Position numbers and translations under genes: made by a program
Shown: positions 18,974 through 49,575 of the stretch, in pieces
How the letters are laid out: every line of letters begins with the position of its first letter
How positions within the stretch are numbered: the stretch's first letter is position 1
The notes under the pieces: model-generated
What the model saw: only the letters and a program-made list of their open reading frames with translations
The model's database searches: none
Told to the model about the DNA's origin: nothing
Source: Girardinichthys multiradiatus
Lineage: Eukaryota; Chordata; Actinopteri; Cyprinodontiformes; Goodeidae
DNA length: 64,000 nt
Direction of reading: 5' to 3'
NCBI RefSeq assembly: GCF_021462225.1
Contig: NC_061818.1
Location: 16,885,462-16,949,461 of the forward strand

Positions 18974-20368
18974 CAGGTCCTTCTCAAAAAATTAGCATAT
19001 CATTAAAAGGGTCTCTAAACGAGCTATGAACCTAATCATCTGAATCAACGAGTTAACTCTAAACACCTGCAAAAGATTCCTGAGGCCTTTAAAACTCCCA
19101 GCCTGGTTCATCACTCAAAACCCCAATCATGGGTAAGACTGCCGACCTGACTGCTGTCCAGAAGGCCACTATTGACACCCTCAAGCAAGAGGGTAAGACA
19201 CAGAAAGAAATTTCTGAACGAATAGGCTGTTCCCAGAGTGCTGTATCAAGGCACCTCAGTGGGAAGTCTGTGGGAAGGAAAAAGTGTGGCAGAAAACGCT
19301 GCACAACGAGAAGAGGTGACCAGACCCTGAGGAAGATTGTGGAGAAGGGCCGATTCCAGACCTTGGGGGACCTGCGGAAGCAGTGGACTGAGTCTGGAGT
19401 AGAAACATCCAGAGCCACCGTGCACAGGTGTGTGCAGGAAATGGGCTACAGGTGCCGCATTCCCCAGACCTGGGCTACAGAGAAGCAGCACTGGACTGTT
19501 GCTCAGTGGTCCAAAGTACTTTTTTCGGATGAAAGCAAATTCTGCATGTCATTCGGAAATCAATGTGCCAGAGTCTGGAGGAAGACTGGGGAGAAGGAAA
19601 TGCCAAAATGCCAGAAGTCCAGTGTCAAGTACCCACAGTCAGTGATGGTCTGGGGTGCCGTGTCAGCTGCTGGTGTTGGTCCACTGTGTTTTATCAAGGG
19701 CAGGGTCAATGCAGCTAGCTATCAGGAGATTTTGGAGCACTTCATGCTTCCATCTGCTGAAAAGCTTTATGGAGATGAAGATTTCATTTTTCAGCACGAC
19801 CTGGCACCTGCTCACAGTGCCAAAACCACTGGTAAATGGTTTACTGACCATGGTATCACTGTGCTCAATTGGCCTGCCAACTCTCCTGACCTGAACCCCA
19901 TAGAGAATCTGTGGGATATTGTGAAGAGAACGTTGAGAGACTGAAGACCCAACACTCTGGATGAGCTAAAGGCTGCTATCGAAGCATCCTGGGCCTCCAT
20001 AAGACCTCAGCAGTGCCACAGGCTGATTGCCTCCATGCCACGCCGCATTGAAGCAGTCATTTCTGCAAAAGGATTCCCGACCAAGTATTGAGTGCATAAC
20101 TGTACATGATTATTTGAAGGTTGACGTTTTTTGTATTAAAAACACTTTTCTTTTATTGGTGGGATAAAATATGCTAATTTTGTGAGATAGGAATTTTGGG
20201 TTTTCATGAGCTGTATGCCAAAATCATCCGTATTAAGACAATAAAAGACCTGAAATATTTCAGTTAGTGTGCAATGAATCTAAAATATATGAATGTTAAA
20301 TTTTCATCATTACATTATAGAAAATAATGAACTTTATCACAATATGCTAATTGTTTGAGAAGGTCCTG
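18974..20368 (+). mobile_element. Tc1-A element, copy 2 (5' TIR shortened, transposase broken)
   Basis: It is flanked by TA at 18972-18973 and 20369-20370. The right inverted repeat is complete, but the left one has lost about 170 bp: the first CAAAAAATTAGCATAT joins directly to the sequence that in copy 1 follows the second ATTAGCATAT. The transposase frame starts at 19129. Compared with copy 1 it lacks 42 bp (14 codons) after 19465, in frame, and has a nonsense TGA at 19942-19944 where copy 1 has TCA. The catalytic Glu that copy 1 has lost is intact here (GAG 19903-19905). Confidence 0.92.
19129..19944 (+). pseudogene. Tc1-A transposase, truncated by a nonsense codon
   Basis: The frame of 271 codons covers the helix-turn-helix part, both catalytic Asp boxes (FSDESKF, QHDLAPAHSA) and the Glu box (NPIENLW). 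It then stops 62 or so codons early. A 14-codon in-frame deletion removes part of the linker between the DNA-binding and catalytic regions. Expected to be inactive or very weak. Confidence 0.85.
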
Positions 20369-20370
20369 TA

Positions 20371-20460
20371 AAGTCCAAGGAACATATCAGACAGCAGAGA
20401 GAAAGTTGTGGAGAGGTTTAAGACAATTATCTTAAAGCAGGTTTCAGTTATAATAGTAGT
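20371..20460 (+). mobile_element. Short Tc1-like 5' remnant
   Basis: GTCCAAGGAACATATCAGAC, then GAAAGTTGTGGAGAGGTTTA and a TTAAAGCAGGTTTCAGTTAT block match the beginning of old Tc1 transposase genes (compare 3795-3880). Only about 90 bp remain. Confidence 0.55.
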
Positions 20461-20880
20461 ACCAGTAGTTTTTATCATGATTTGGAGGGTTTTGAGTTTT
20501 TGATTTTCTTTTTGTGTGTTTATTTGGACTTTTTCCCTGCCAGTTAATGTGGTCTTTAAATATTGCTTTCTTTATTCATTACTTCATTTCCCACTGTTCA
20601 ATATTGCTTAGAGTTTTCATTTTTAGATTATTCTTTTATTTCCTAGTCATTTTATGTTCTCTGTTTATTTTGTGTTTCTTCTGTTAGCTCTGTATTAGAT
20701 GTTTCCTTTGGGGTTTCTTTTACTTCCATGCAGTTTCACTCAGGTTTATTAGTCTCTCTCAGCCACCCTGCAATAAAGCTCAAGCAGTCCATCTGCTACC
20801 TGCTCTTCAGAGTCATGCTTCTCACCTGTTTCCCCTGCTATTTATCCCATTTCTCATTGCTCCTTGTTGGTTTATACTTT
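20461..20880 (+). repeat. T-rich dispersed repeat, second family member
   Basis: It has the same succession of T-rich blocks as 4168-4745 (TTTGGACTTTTTCCCTGCC, TTTATTTCCT, TTCTGTTAGCTCTG). It is more decayed and lacks the clear AATAAA-containing end. It may be the non-coding part of the LINE relic that follows. Confidence 0.45.
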
Positions 20881-20899
20881 GGTGCTCGGACCATGTCCA

Positions 20900-21390
20900 T
20901 GTCCTTGACTGTCCCCTTCTCAAGTACTCTGTATTTCTACTGGGGGACTTCAACGCCCATGTGGGTAACGACAGTGACACCTGGTGGGGTGTGAATGAAA
21001 TAAATGGCCTCCACAATCTGAACCAGCAAAGTGTTTTGTTGCTGGACTTCTGTGTCAGTCACAGATTGTTCATAGTGATGTAATGATGCCATGTTCAGGC
21101 TTAAGGGTTATCATCAGTGCACTTGGCACCAGGACAACCTAGGAGTTCAGAGAAGCCATGGAGAAGTCATTCTCAAAACGATTCTGGCAAACCTTGTGCC
21201 GCAGGAGAAAGAAGCAGCTTACTGTGGGGATGGGGAGCTGCTGACCTCGACAGGGGAAATTATCTGGCGGTAACTATAAACCCAAAGCCCCCCACTCCAT
21301 CAATGACTCTCGCCTTGCAAATGCGCTAAACCAGTTCTGCTGTTGCTTTGAGAGTCAATTGGTCACCATCCCCCGTGACTCCTCCACTCA
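20900..21390 (+). pseudogene. LINE endonuclease-region relic
   Basis: The plus-strand reading gives [11 protein letters not shown] (frame shifted once), then HQCTWHQDN and further ORF2-like fragments. GDFN is the conserved metal-binding motif of LINE apurinic endonucleases, and TWHQD-type sequence follows it in fish LINEs. A later part (about 21290-21390) resembles the spacer before LINE reverse transcriptase. The frame is broken repeatedly and the element is severed by the Tc1-A fragment at 21398. Confidence 0.65.
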
Positions 21391-21397
21391 GCCTCAT

Positions 21398-21686
21398 ATC
21401 TGTGGGATATTGTGAAGAGAACGTTGAGAGACTCAAGTCCCAACACTCTGGATGAGCTAAAGGCCGTTATCGAAGCATCCTGGGCCTCCATAAGACCTCA
21501 GCAGTGCCACAGGCTGATTGCCTCCATGCCACGCCGCATTGAAGCAGCCATTTCTGCCGAAGGATTCCCGACCAAGTATTGAGTGCATAACTGTACATGA
21601 TTATTTGAAGGTTGACGTTGTTTGTATTAAAAACACTTTTCTTTTATTGGTCGGATGAAATATGCTAATTTTGTGAGAAGGACCTG
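21398..21686 (+). mobile_element. Tc1-A element, copy 3 (3' fragment)
   Basis: It begins within the transposase at CTGTGGGATATTGTGAAGAG and runs through the stop codon and 3' end to AAGGACCTG, followed by TA. Its right inverted repeat is shortened: TTTTGTGAGA joins directly to AGGACCTG, the mirror of the deletion in the left repeat of copy 2. Confidence 0.88.
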
Positions 21687-21719
21687 TAGATGGTGTGTTT
21701 AGGGTACTGTGCAGAGCTA

Positions 21720-23738
21720 CAGGGGTTGGACAATGAAACGGAAACACCTGTCATTTTAGTGTGGGAGGTTTCATGGCTAAATTGGACCAGCCTGGTAGCC
21801 AGTCTTCATTGATTGCACATTGCACCAGTAAGAGCAGAGTGTGAAGGTTCAATTAGCAGGGTAAGAGCACAGTTTTGCTCAAAATATTGAAATGCACACA
21901 ACATTATGGGTGACATACCAGAGTTCAAAAGCGGACAAATTGTTGGTGCACGTCTTGCTGGCGCATCTGTGACCAAGACAGTAAGTCTTTGTGATGTATC
22001 AAGAGCCACGGTATCAGAATCAGCTTTATTGTCAAGTTCATACATACAAACAAGGAATTTGACAACGGTACACTTTGCTCTTTTGTTCTGTTTTTGCATT
22101 ACAGAATATACAAATTTACAATGTACAATATACACATATATAATAGAAAAGGTGCATTTGCAACATCTGTATACTGTTGTTTTTTACTCTATTGAATGTT
22201 CATCAGAGAAACAGCCCAGGGGAAGAATCTGTCTCTGTGGCGGCTGGTTTTAGTGAACAGTGCTTTGTAGCGGCGGCCTGAAGGTAAAGCTCTGAACAGT
22301 TTATGTGCAGGGTGTGTGGGGTCTGCAGAGATTTTAGCAGCTCTTTTCTTGACCCTAGACCTGTATAAGTCCTGGATGGAGGGATGGTCAGCTCTGATGA
22401 TTCTCTCTGCAGTCCTGATTATTTGTTGCAGTCTGGACCTGTCCTGTTTTGTGGATGAGCCAAACCACACTGAGATGGATGAAGACAGGACAGACTGAAT
22501 GATGGTAGTGTAGAAGATGACCAGCAGCTCCTGTGGAAGGTTGAACTTCTTGAGTTGCCTCAGGAAGTACAGTCTCTGCTGGGCCTTCTTTCGAACAGTG
22601 TCTATGTGTGAAGACCATCTCAGGTCCTCAGAGATGGTGGTTCCTAAGAACCTGAAGTGGTCCACGGCCGATACAGTGTTGTTGAGGATGGTGAGGGGGG
22701 TGTATGGGGGTGGTGTTCTCCGAAGGTCCACCACCATTTCCACAGTCTTGAGTGGGTTCAGTTCCAGGGTAATGTCAGCATACCACCAAGAAGGAAGAAC
22801 CACATCCAACAGGATTAACTGTGGACGCAAGAAGAAGCTGTCTGAAAGGGATGTTCGGGTGCTAACCCGGATTGTATCCAAAAAACATAAAACCACGGCT
22901 GCCCAAATCACGGCAGAATTAAATGTTCACCTCAACTCTCCTGTTTCCACCAGAACTGTCCGTCGGGATTTCCACAGGGTCAATATACACGGCTGGGCTG
23001 CTATAGCTAAACCTTTGGTCACTCATGCCAATGCCAAACGTCGGTTTCAATGGTGCATGGAGCGCAAATCTTGGGCTGTGGACAATGTGAAACATGTATT
23101 GTTCTCTGATGAGTCCACCTTTACTGTTTTCCTCTCATCCAGGAGAGTTACGGTGTGGAGAAGCCCCAAAGAAGCGTACCACCCAGACTGTTGCATGCCC
23201 AGAGTGAAGCATGGGGGTGGATCAGTGATGGTTTGGGCTGCCATATCATGGTATTCCCTTGGCCCAATACCTGTGCTAGATGGGTGCGTCACTGCCAAGG
23301 ACTACCGAACCATTCTTGAGGACCATGTGCATCCAATGGTTCAAACATTGTATCCTGAAGGCGGTGCCGTGTATCAGGATGACAATGCACCAATACACAC
23401 AGCAAGACTGGTGAAAGATTGATTTGATGAACATGAAAGTGAAGTTGAACATCTCCCATGACCTGCACAGTCACCAGATCTAAATATTATTGAGCCACTT
23501 TGGGGTGTTTTGGAGGAGCGAGTCAGGAAACGTTTTCCTCCACCAGTATCACGTAGTGACCTGACCACTATCCTGCAAGAAGAATGACTTAAAATCCCTC
23601 TGACCACTGTGCAGGACTTGTATATGTCATTCCCAAGACGAATTGACGCTGTATTGGCCGCAAAAGGAGGCCCTACACCATACTAATAAATTATTGTGGT
23701 CTAAAACCAGGTGTTTCAGTTTCATTGTCCAACCCCTG
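21720..23738 (+). mobile_element. Tc1-like element 'Tc1-B', copy 1, interrupted by an L2 fragment
   Basis: Ends are CAGGGGTTGGACAATGAAAC and its inverse, flanked by TA. The transposase start is at 21906 (MGDIPEF). The reading is broken at 22015 by a 748-bp L2-like fragment and continues from 22764 to a stop at 23684. It shows FSDEST, QDDNAPIHTA and NIIEPLW as the three catalytic boxes. Three internal stops (about 23420, 23460 and 23585) each replace Trp. A second copy lies at 56187-57453. Confidence 0.9.
22016..22763 (-). mobile_element. L2-like LINE 3' fragment inserted in Tc1-B
   Basis: On the minus strand it encodes the C-terminal end of a LINE ORF2, with FRFLGTTIS, RLYFLRQLKKF, VWFGSS, LFRALPSGRRY and DRFFPWAVSLMN. 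These are typical of the region after the reverse transcriptase in L2/CR1-type fish LINEs. It ends with the usual AGAATCAGCTTTATTGTCAA 3' tail (on the complementary strand) at 22016. The 5' end is truncated, as is normal for LINE insertions. Confidence 0.85.
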
Positions 23739-23740
23739 TA

Positions 23741-24240
23741 CACTTCCAAAACAAAGGGTGTTTTGCATGTAGGCTAATGAGTTCAATTTTGGTCTTTTCT
23801 AACCAGAGCAAAATCTACCTAATTTTCTGGATCCTGACATGGCAGGTGGCTAATGACGACTAATAGTTGTACTGTCAACAGATTTTGCCCAACCTGTGGA
23901 TCTTTGCTGCTCCTCCAAAGATACTGTAGGGCTCTTGGCTGACTCTTTTATAAATGCTTTGGTTTAGGTGGACGGCCATGTCTTGGCAGATTCCTTTTCT
24001 GCTTTATTTATTTCAGTTTTAAATGATAGACTGAACAGGGCTCTTTGAGGTGTTTAAAGCCTAGGATATTGCTTTATAAGCTAAGAAAAGATTTTAATTA
24101 CAATGCATCGCTTTTTTCCACTTCTTAGTTGGGTTTGCTGATTAGGTATTGTCTTACACATACAATCCAAATAAAATACCCTGAAGTTGGTGGTTATGTG
24201 ACAAAATGCAAAAAAGTTTAAAGGGTAGGCACTGTTCTGC
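23741..24240 (-). mobile_element. Degenerate Tc1-like transposon, part B (continues 18330-18973)
   Basis: Colinear with part A across the nest: it has TTTTGCATGTAGGCTAATGA, TTCAATTTTGGTCTTTTCTA and GTGGACGGCCATGTCTTGGC. The end region has GTGACAAAATGCAAAAAAG and GGTAGGCACTG. The two halves together form one minus-strand Tc1 relic of about 1.1 kb. Confidence 0.65.
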
Positions 24241-24555
24241 TCATTTAAAAGTTTCTTGCATTCTAAACAATACCCTTCATGGTAAATTCAAGGATATTTT
24301 AGTTTTAAGCCTTCTTTGAAATTGTACCAAAGTCTATTCAAATGCAAATAGAAAAAAAAAAAACGTTTTTATTTTATTTCATGGTTTTTCTACTTATTTC
24401 TACAAATTCAACCAAATGGAAAACCTGATGGAACATTTGAATTGATTTGCCACTGTGTGTACTATCAGGTTACAAAAGTGCAAGTTTCAAAGCACAAAGT
24501 AATATTCTGCTTCGTCTGGCAACAATGTGAGACATCTGACAGACAAAGACATCAG
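24241..24555. other. Intergenic space between the tac4-side TE nest and the kat7 3' end
   Basis: Nothing recognisable. AT-rich sequence with short A and T runs. Confidence 0.4.
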
Positions 24556-24577
24556 ACCATCTGTTTAGATGACAGCA

Positions 24578-24583
24578 TTTATT
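24578..24583 (-). terminator. kat7: Candidate distal kat7 polyadenylation signal
   Basis: AATAAA on the minus strand (TTTATT on plus) follows about 3.5 kb of mostly non-repetitive sequence downstream of the kat7 stop. TGT-rich sequence follows in the minus sense (GTCTGATGTCTTTGTCTGTC). No transcript evidence is available, and earlier signals may be used. Confidence 0.35.
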
Positions 24584-25584
24584 AGAGTGAGGAAAGAGGG
24601 AAGGGGGCGAAGCAAGTGCAATAGCACAACCGAGCTACAAACCAATGCCACTTTTGGCTACTTTTCTGTTTTGCTGCTTTGTGAATGGTTTGTTAGCAGA
24701 ACACCTTCCTGCTGACTGATGGAAGCTGATAGAAGGTATTTATATAAGGAAGTTAGGTAGATGAACACTTGTAATATGTTCGGAAGCTGTCCATCTATAG
24801 CTGCCATTGGCACAAAAAACAAACAAAAAATCTGGGGGGGGGAACACATGAGAATTTGAAAAAAATTATACAAAAGAAATAAGGATATAGTGATGTCAAG
24901 GCAGACAAAAAGACACCACATTTTAGCAGATACAACAGACCGATACGTTCAACACAGAGGCTATTTTTGACAAGGTAATTTGTGGTTTCGAATCCCTGTG
25001 TCCAATAAGAACCTTATTTCAAATGTATTTTCTAAAACGGTGAGAAAAATTATATGTTCGGCCTAAGATAAGATGCCTTCCTTGTGTTGTAAACACATGG
25101 AACCCATTTTCCCAAGTTTCAGAAATAGAGAACAGGTTCAGGTCATGTTTTAGTGTAAAAAAAAGAGCCACATTGAAGTATGAAGTCATTCGAAGTGTGT
25201 CCTTGGGTAGAGTTTTCTCCTTTGACAATCTTAAATCAATTAAGTGCACTTTGCCTTTAACGGTCTCTAGGGGTTGGCACAAAAAAATAGTCCTTGCACG
25301 TAGAATTGAATTAAAAATATGTTAAGATTGGCCAGTCAGCAATGTTTTATAGAATACACAAAGGAAATAAAGAAACATAAAGAACTTAATCTTCAACTTC
25401 ACACATTTTACAGAAAGAATATATTACACCACACTAGAACAAATGCCAGGAAGAGAAAAAATCTCAGCTACAACATTAAAGTTCAAAACAAAACAGTATC
25501 AAGGAAAAAAATGTTGTGACCAAATCTGACACTTTAATTTAATTGCAAGACACTTATCTTGCAATAACTTAACCTAAAAGCTAA

Positions 25585-25880
25585 TATAGCAGTCTCTTAT
25601 AAGCAAAGTACAATGCTAACTGAGCTGGCAGTTTTAAGCTGGCTAAGAACAAATTTAAGTCAGTTAGCTTAGCTAAGTACAAAGCTAAGGTAAGCAACCA
25701 TTCAACGCTTAGCTGAATACAAAGCTAAGCTAAACTAAGCTAAGCTAGGACAGCAGTCAGTTAGCTATGATATAGACCCAGTGGTTTCACTTTGCCCAGT
25801 AAGAAGCTAAGAATAGGAAAGCCAAGTCTGATGCAAAACTAGCAGATGGGAAGCTACGAGAAGTACACAACTAAGCTGAA
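25585..25880. repeat. Degenerate GCTAAG-type simple repeat
   Basis: Many spaced copies of AGCTAAG, AGCTAAACTAAGCTAAGCTA and TTAGCTTAGCTAAG-type words occur in about 300 bp. Because GCTAAG and CTTAGC both occur, parts could pair in RNA. Confidence 0.6.
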
Positions 25881-27330
25881 AAACTACTGTTTAATCATCT
25901 TATTTCAAAAACAAAACTAATTTTGGTCAGTCATTGTGGGTTGCTAATCATACTTAAAAAACTGTTCATTCTTTTCATTTTTTGGCTGTAACAATGAGTG
26001 ACAAGGTGTAAAAGTGACACGTTTTGACTCAGTCTTGTCACTTCTTGTAGCGAGCAATAAGCCTCTGAAATGTAAATGGTTTCCGTTACTGTTTGGTGGG
26101 TTGGATGACCTGAAATTGTCCCTTTTGAAGAGCTTTCAACACATTCAGATCCACATATAGGTCTTACACATAAATATATTTACAAGAAAGCCAGTCCAGC
26201 TAAATAAACATCCTTTTATGCTATACACAGTTAAAATAATCCTTTTTAAGAATATAAATACCACATGAGAAAAATGTCAATAATAATAAGATTAATCCAA
26301 TAAAAAGAAGGAAAACACCTGGGAAAACAACTACATATTTCCAGGTCAACACATAGTAAAAAGGAAAACAGTACAATAGTTGTTTGACCTATTAAACAGC
26401 AGTAAAACCTTAAGAGGTAGAAAAAGTATAAAACTGAACTGAGAACTTTAAAAAGTAAAGGATACAGAAGAGACCTGTGCAGTCTTGTACACTTCTAACA
26501 TCACAAGTGACGCAACAAGAGTAAAACCAGGCAAGAGGTGATCACACATCCACATCCAGGTAAATTCCTGCCTGATACCAGAGAACAGTCAAAACATGGC
26601 CAGTGGCAGCTATAGCTTCCTGGCAAACGGACTGCAGAAATAGATTAAACATAAGACACAAGACATGTTTGTTACAGCCAAATAAGTTATTTGCTTTGGG
26701 TTCAAACAGCCACTTTTCAAATATTACTTCTAAATCTATTTTACGTATTTTATATTTAATGTAATTTCAAATGTTGACTCCCCTCATTTGTTCCATGGAT
26801 ACCTTGAGGACGGAACTTATCAGTACTCAGTAATTAGTTAAAAGTAGCATTTGTTACATCAACTTATGGGAAATTGTCAAAGTCTTAAGTGTTTTATGGG
26901 CTTCTCTATGTAGGATAAATAATAAGTACTTTACTAAGCTCTTTACTAAACTCTAAACAAGACCCACATTTTAAAATCCATTTTGTGCAGGGCCCCTCTT
27001 CTTACTAACTGTACATTTTAAGGGTGTACCCTTCTAATTCACAGCCCGGCCAGCTGGTTTGTATCAGCCTAGACATGTTTCCATAGGTCAGCCTGTTGCT
27101 GACCTGTGTTGTATCTCGATAACAGAACGAGATGCAGCTCCAGTTCGATGCTGCCTGTCACAGATTGGATTAGTAGAGATGCCTGGTGCCCGTTACTAAT
27201 TAAGTGACTGGGAGGAGGTGGGAAGTGCTCTATTATTTTCACTTTTCAGATAACACATAAGGTCAATGAGATCTAAGCACAACAAGTCTTTCCCTAGTGA
27301 TTCAGCAATCCTGCATGCAAAGACTTTATA

Positions 27331-27650
27331 GTGCGTTGGAAAGTATTTGTACACCTTAATTTTTTTATTTTCACATTTAGTGACATTACAACTAGAAACT
27401 TCAAGGCACTTTATTGGCACATCACCATAATGATAAAACGTGGTGGCAGCATCATGCTGTGGAAATGCTTTTCTTCAGCATGGACGGGAAAGCTGGTAAG
27501 AGTTGATGAACACAGGGCAATCTTGGAAAAAATCCATTACAGGTTGTAAAAGACTTGAGAAACAAGACTTGTTTCAGTAACATTTCTTGTGGTAACAATG
27601 TCAAATGTGTCAAAGTTAATGGGTATAACCCTGAAAGGAGGACAGCCAAA
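27331..27650 (+). mobile_element. Degenerate Tc1-like relic
   Basis: It carries the Tc1 end-like GCGTTGGAAAGTATTTGTAC and the hallmark CGTGGTGGCAGCATCATGCT followed by GTGGAAATGC. It is about 320 bp, with the rest lost, and lies in the presumed kat7 3' UTR in antisense to that gene. Confidence 0.65.
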
Positions 27651-28075
27651 TCTACATAGAAATGATCAATAATAAAAATACACTTAACTGTGCTGCCAAC
27701 TCAAAATTCATGATATCCCTCATTAACTAACCATTAAATGTATTGGCCTGGTCCAAATATATCTTTTTGTCAAGTCAGTTTGTAGTCCTTCTAAAAGAGG
27801 GGACATCCAGGTCTACCTCATCCACATCTTCCCTACTGTTCCTGTAGCCCCAGGGATGAAAATAATTAAAGAAAAACATTTTATAATTGAGATAGAGCAA
27901 TATTTATTTGACTTAGGTCAACCCAGACACTGTTTGAACCCAAAGAAATGGTTAACTGTACTTGGATGTGAACGTGCTGCAGCTGTGAGGATTTAGGCTC
28001 AGGGTCAGTGAGCATGCCAGTGTACGAAGGAGGATCTGTATATATGTGGGTATTTGGAGAAAGAAGGAAGCTCCT

Positions 28076-47141
<19,066 letters not shown>

Positions 47142-48681
47142 GTCTTGAGCTGTGGGAGACTCTTATCCTTTACGTTGGGGAAACTATTCAAGCTTCCATA
47201 TAAGCTATAACACAGAAAAACCACCTAAGCCTAACATGGACCAACTCGGCTGGAAGAAGCGCACAAATTTCCCCGCACTTCCTTGTGAATGCGGAGTAAA
47301 TTCGGTACGTCGAGAAAATACCTCCGCCAGATGATGCTTCATCAGTGAGCTTAAAAGTGAAAAGGTCGTTTTAATATTGTATCACAAAGTATATATTTAT
47401 TAGAATCCAAAATGATTTAAACAATATTCATTTATATATTTAATGAAATGTCAATAGTCGTTTTATTTTTGCACAAAACAGGTTTTTTATGTCGAGATGC
47501 GTTTCCCCACCAATTGCGTTTCTACATTGGATTTTACGGTTTCTTTTCATCGCGATGGCGCTTTTAAATTAACTCTTAAAGAATGCTATGCGGTCCCCAT
47601 AAAATGGAACCCCATAAAACAGTTTTTCTGTCATTTTATTCCTTAGTAGGTATTAGTGATTAAGTATCTTTGTATCACTGCGTCTTCAGAGTTGTTACTG
47701 GCCCTGTCCAGGAATGTAAATTAGGGTGATTGAATATTTACAGAACATTTTTTATGCTGAACACAATATACAGACGTAGCCAAATTTGTGTGTAAATATG
47801 TATTAAAAGCCTTAAATAAATGTATTTGGGTTTTTTTCCACACTGAAAATAATAACACATTTTTTGGAGTTTTTAATGTTTTTATTTATTTATATCTTCA
47901 TCTGGGGTTTTTGTATTGTTTCACATTTTATTCTTGTTGTTTAATAATTAAATATTATACTTGCATTCACTAAGTTGACCAGAAAGGGTGTTCATCTGTT
48001 TTTTATGTCTGTAAAGCACTTTGCGTTACATTTTATTATTCTTATTCTCATTAATAATAACAATAATAATAACAATTTTGACTTTATTGATCTCATAATG
48101 GAAAATGTATCTTCTGCATTTAACCCAGCCCTTAGGTAGCAGTGGGCTGCCATTGTGCGGCGCCCAGGGAGCATTCAGGGGCTAAGGGTCTTGCTCAGGG
48201 ACCCAAAGTGGCAGGCTGTGGGATTCAAACCAGGGTCATTGTTGTCTCTCCAGGACACATTGGATGCTTTATAAAATAAACCTGATTGATCGTGTAAATT
48301 TGTGTATGATATTTTAAGCACTGAAAAAATAAACGGGTTGGGGTTTGGGTCAGATTTCACTATTTAAGAAAACCGAAACATGACAGAACACTGAGAAGAA
48401 TGTTTTTCTATGAAGTACTGAGTAAGACTCTGGTGAATTATCGTAGACAAATCAGGCTACATCATTTCGAGACAGATTATCAAGTGTACAAGACATACTT
48501 GAAAGTACCATGAAGTGGCCATAAAACCCTGCATAGACGCGCAGGGTAGAACACATTTTGATGGGGGAACATGACTCGACACCGGAAATGAGTTGCAGTG
48601 AAACCTCTCGCGCTGCAGCTCTCGAGTTGCGTCGTTTAGCCCGTAGAGGGGAAACTGGGTTTTTAATGGTGGATGTAGGGT
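47142..48681. promoter_or_regulatory. Shared kat7/aldh16a1 intergenic region, candidate bidirectional promoter DNA
   Basis: The two genes are transcribed outward from this 1.5-kb segment. CpG-containing, GC-richer sequence lies at both ends. The first is next to kat7 exon 1 (47220-47320, with a CACTTCCTTG ETS-like site). The second is near 48530-48650 (CACCGGAAATGAG, CTCTCGCGCTGCAGCTCTCG, GAGTTGCGTCG), probably the original aldh16a1 promoter. The middle is AT-rich and holds a dispersed repeat at 48050-48245. No TATA box is evident at either side. Confidence 0.4.
48050..48245. repeat. Dispersed teleost repeat (SINE-like)
   Basis: ATTTAACCCAGCCCTTAGGT, the block AGCAGTGGGCTGCCATTGTG, then GGTCTTGCTCAGGGACCCAA and GGATTCAAACCAGGGTC match a very common fish interspersed repeat. 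It is about 200 bp and not transcribed from recognisable A/B boxes here. Confidence 0.55.
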
Positions 48682-48741
48682 GATAGGTCGGTGGAAAGGG
48701 CCTGAGAGAGAGTCGGTCTGTGGCTACTGCTCGGAGAAAGC

Positions 48742-49575
48742 TTGACAAGCTCGATCCAGCTTTCTTTTGACTTACTGGATAAACTTGCTTTCATATTTAA
48801 AATAATAATAAAATTAAGGAATGAGGATGAGTACAATAACCTAAGCCCGATAGTGATTTCTAGAGAAATACAAAAGAAAATAGGAGATGTAGAAATGGTG
48901 AAAGTATTAAGAGACGGAAACTTATTAGTGACGTGTAAAAATGAAGAACAAAAAATGAAGGCTCTACATGTAGAAAGCATTGGGAAAAAAATGGTTGTAG
49001 AGAGAAAGATCTTAGGAGAAAATAAATCGATCCTGGGGATGATTTTTCGTATCCCTCAGGATGAAGATTTAGACAAAATAAAAAGAAGCATTACCGGTGC
49101 AAATGTGAACTCGCTGAAGAGATGATCAAAAACTGTTAACGGAGAAAGAGTAGGAAGTCTGTCAGTGATGATTGAATTTGCAGAAACAATCTTGCCGGAA
49201 AACATAAAAATAGGATTCTTGAGCTTCCAAGTAAGACCATACATCCCTCCACCACTTAGATGTTATAAATGCCAGAGATATGGACACATGGCTGCAGTTT
49301 GCAAAGGAAAGCAGAGGTGTGCAAAGTTTGGAGAAGATCACAAGATAGAAGACTGTAAAGAAGTGCAAGAAAAATGTTGTAACTGTGGAGGTCAACATAG
49401 GGTTACATATGGAGGATGTGAGGTGAGAAAAACAGCAAAGGAAATCCAACATGTTAAGGTGAGCAAAAACACAAGTTATGCAGAAGCAGTCAAAAGTGTG
49501 AAAGGACAAAAGATAAGAGAGGTGGAACAAAAAGAGACAAATTCCTCAAAAACTGCACACAGAGGAGAATACTGA
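48742..49575 (+). pseudogene. LINE ORF1 (zinc-knuckle RNA-binding protein), one stop codon
   Basis: A continuous frame of 278 codons is interrupted only by TGA at 49123-49125. The C-terminal half has three knuckles: CYKCQRYGHMAAVC (intact CCHC), a second with its first CxxC damaged (CAKFGEDHKIEDC, Phe in place of Cys) and CCNCGGQHRVTYGGC. Such gag-like ORF1 proteins coat LINE RNA. The true start codon is uncertain and may be a little upstream or downstream of 48742. Confidence 0.8.

Larger units (their letters stand above)
24584..28075 (-). other. kat7: Probable kat7 3' untranslated region
   Basis: About 3.5 kb between the kat7 stop and the candidate polyadenylation signal has no gene and few transposons, unlike the flanking DNA. 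This fits a transcribed 3' UTR under constraint. It includes a simple degenerate repeat of AGCTAAG/TTAGCTT units at about 25585-25880 and one Tc1 relic at about 27331-27650. The extent is inferred, not shown. Confidence 0.4.

Noticed and set aside
22189..22911. 240-codon minus-strand protein taken as one gene
   Set aside because: Its middle is the L2 ORF2 end, and its first 40 or so codons are antisense Tc1-B sequence.
22517..23422. Single 301-codon protein
   Set aside because: The frame begins in antisense L2 sequence and runs into the Tc1-B transposase; it is a chance fusion at the insertion border.
47152..47334. 60-codon plus-strand frame upstream of kat7
   Set aside because: It lies in promoter/5' UTR sequence, with no domain and ordinary length for chance.
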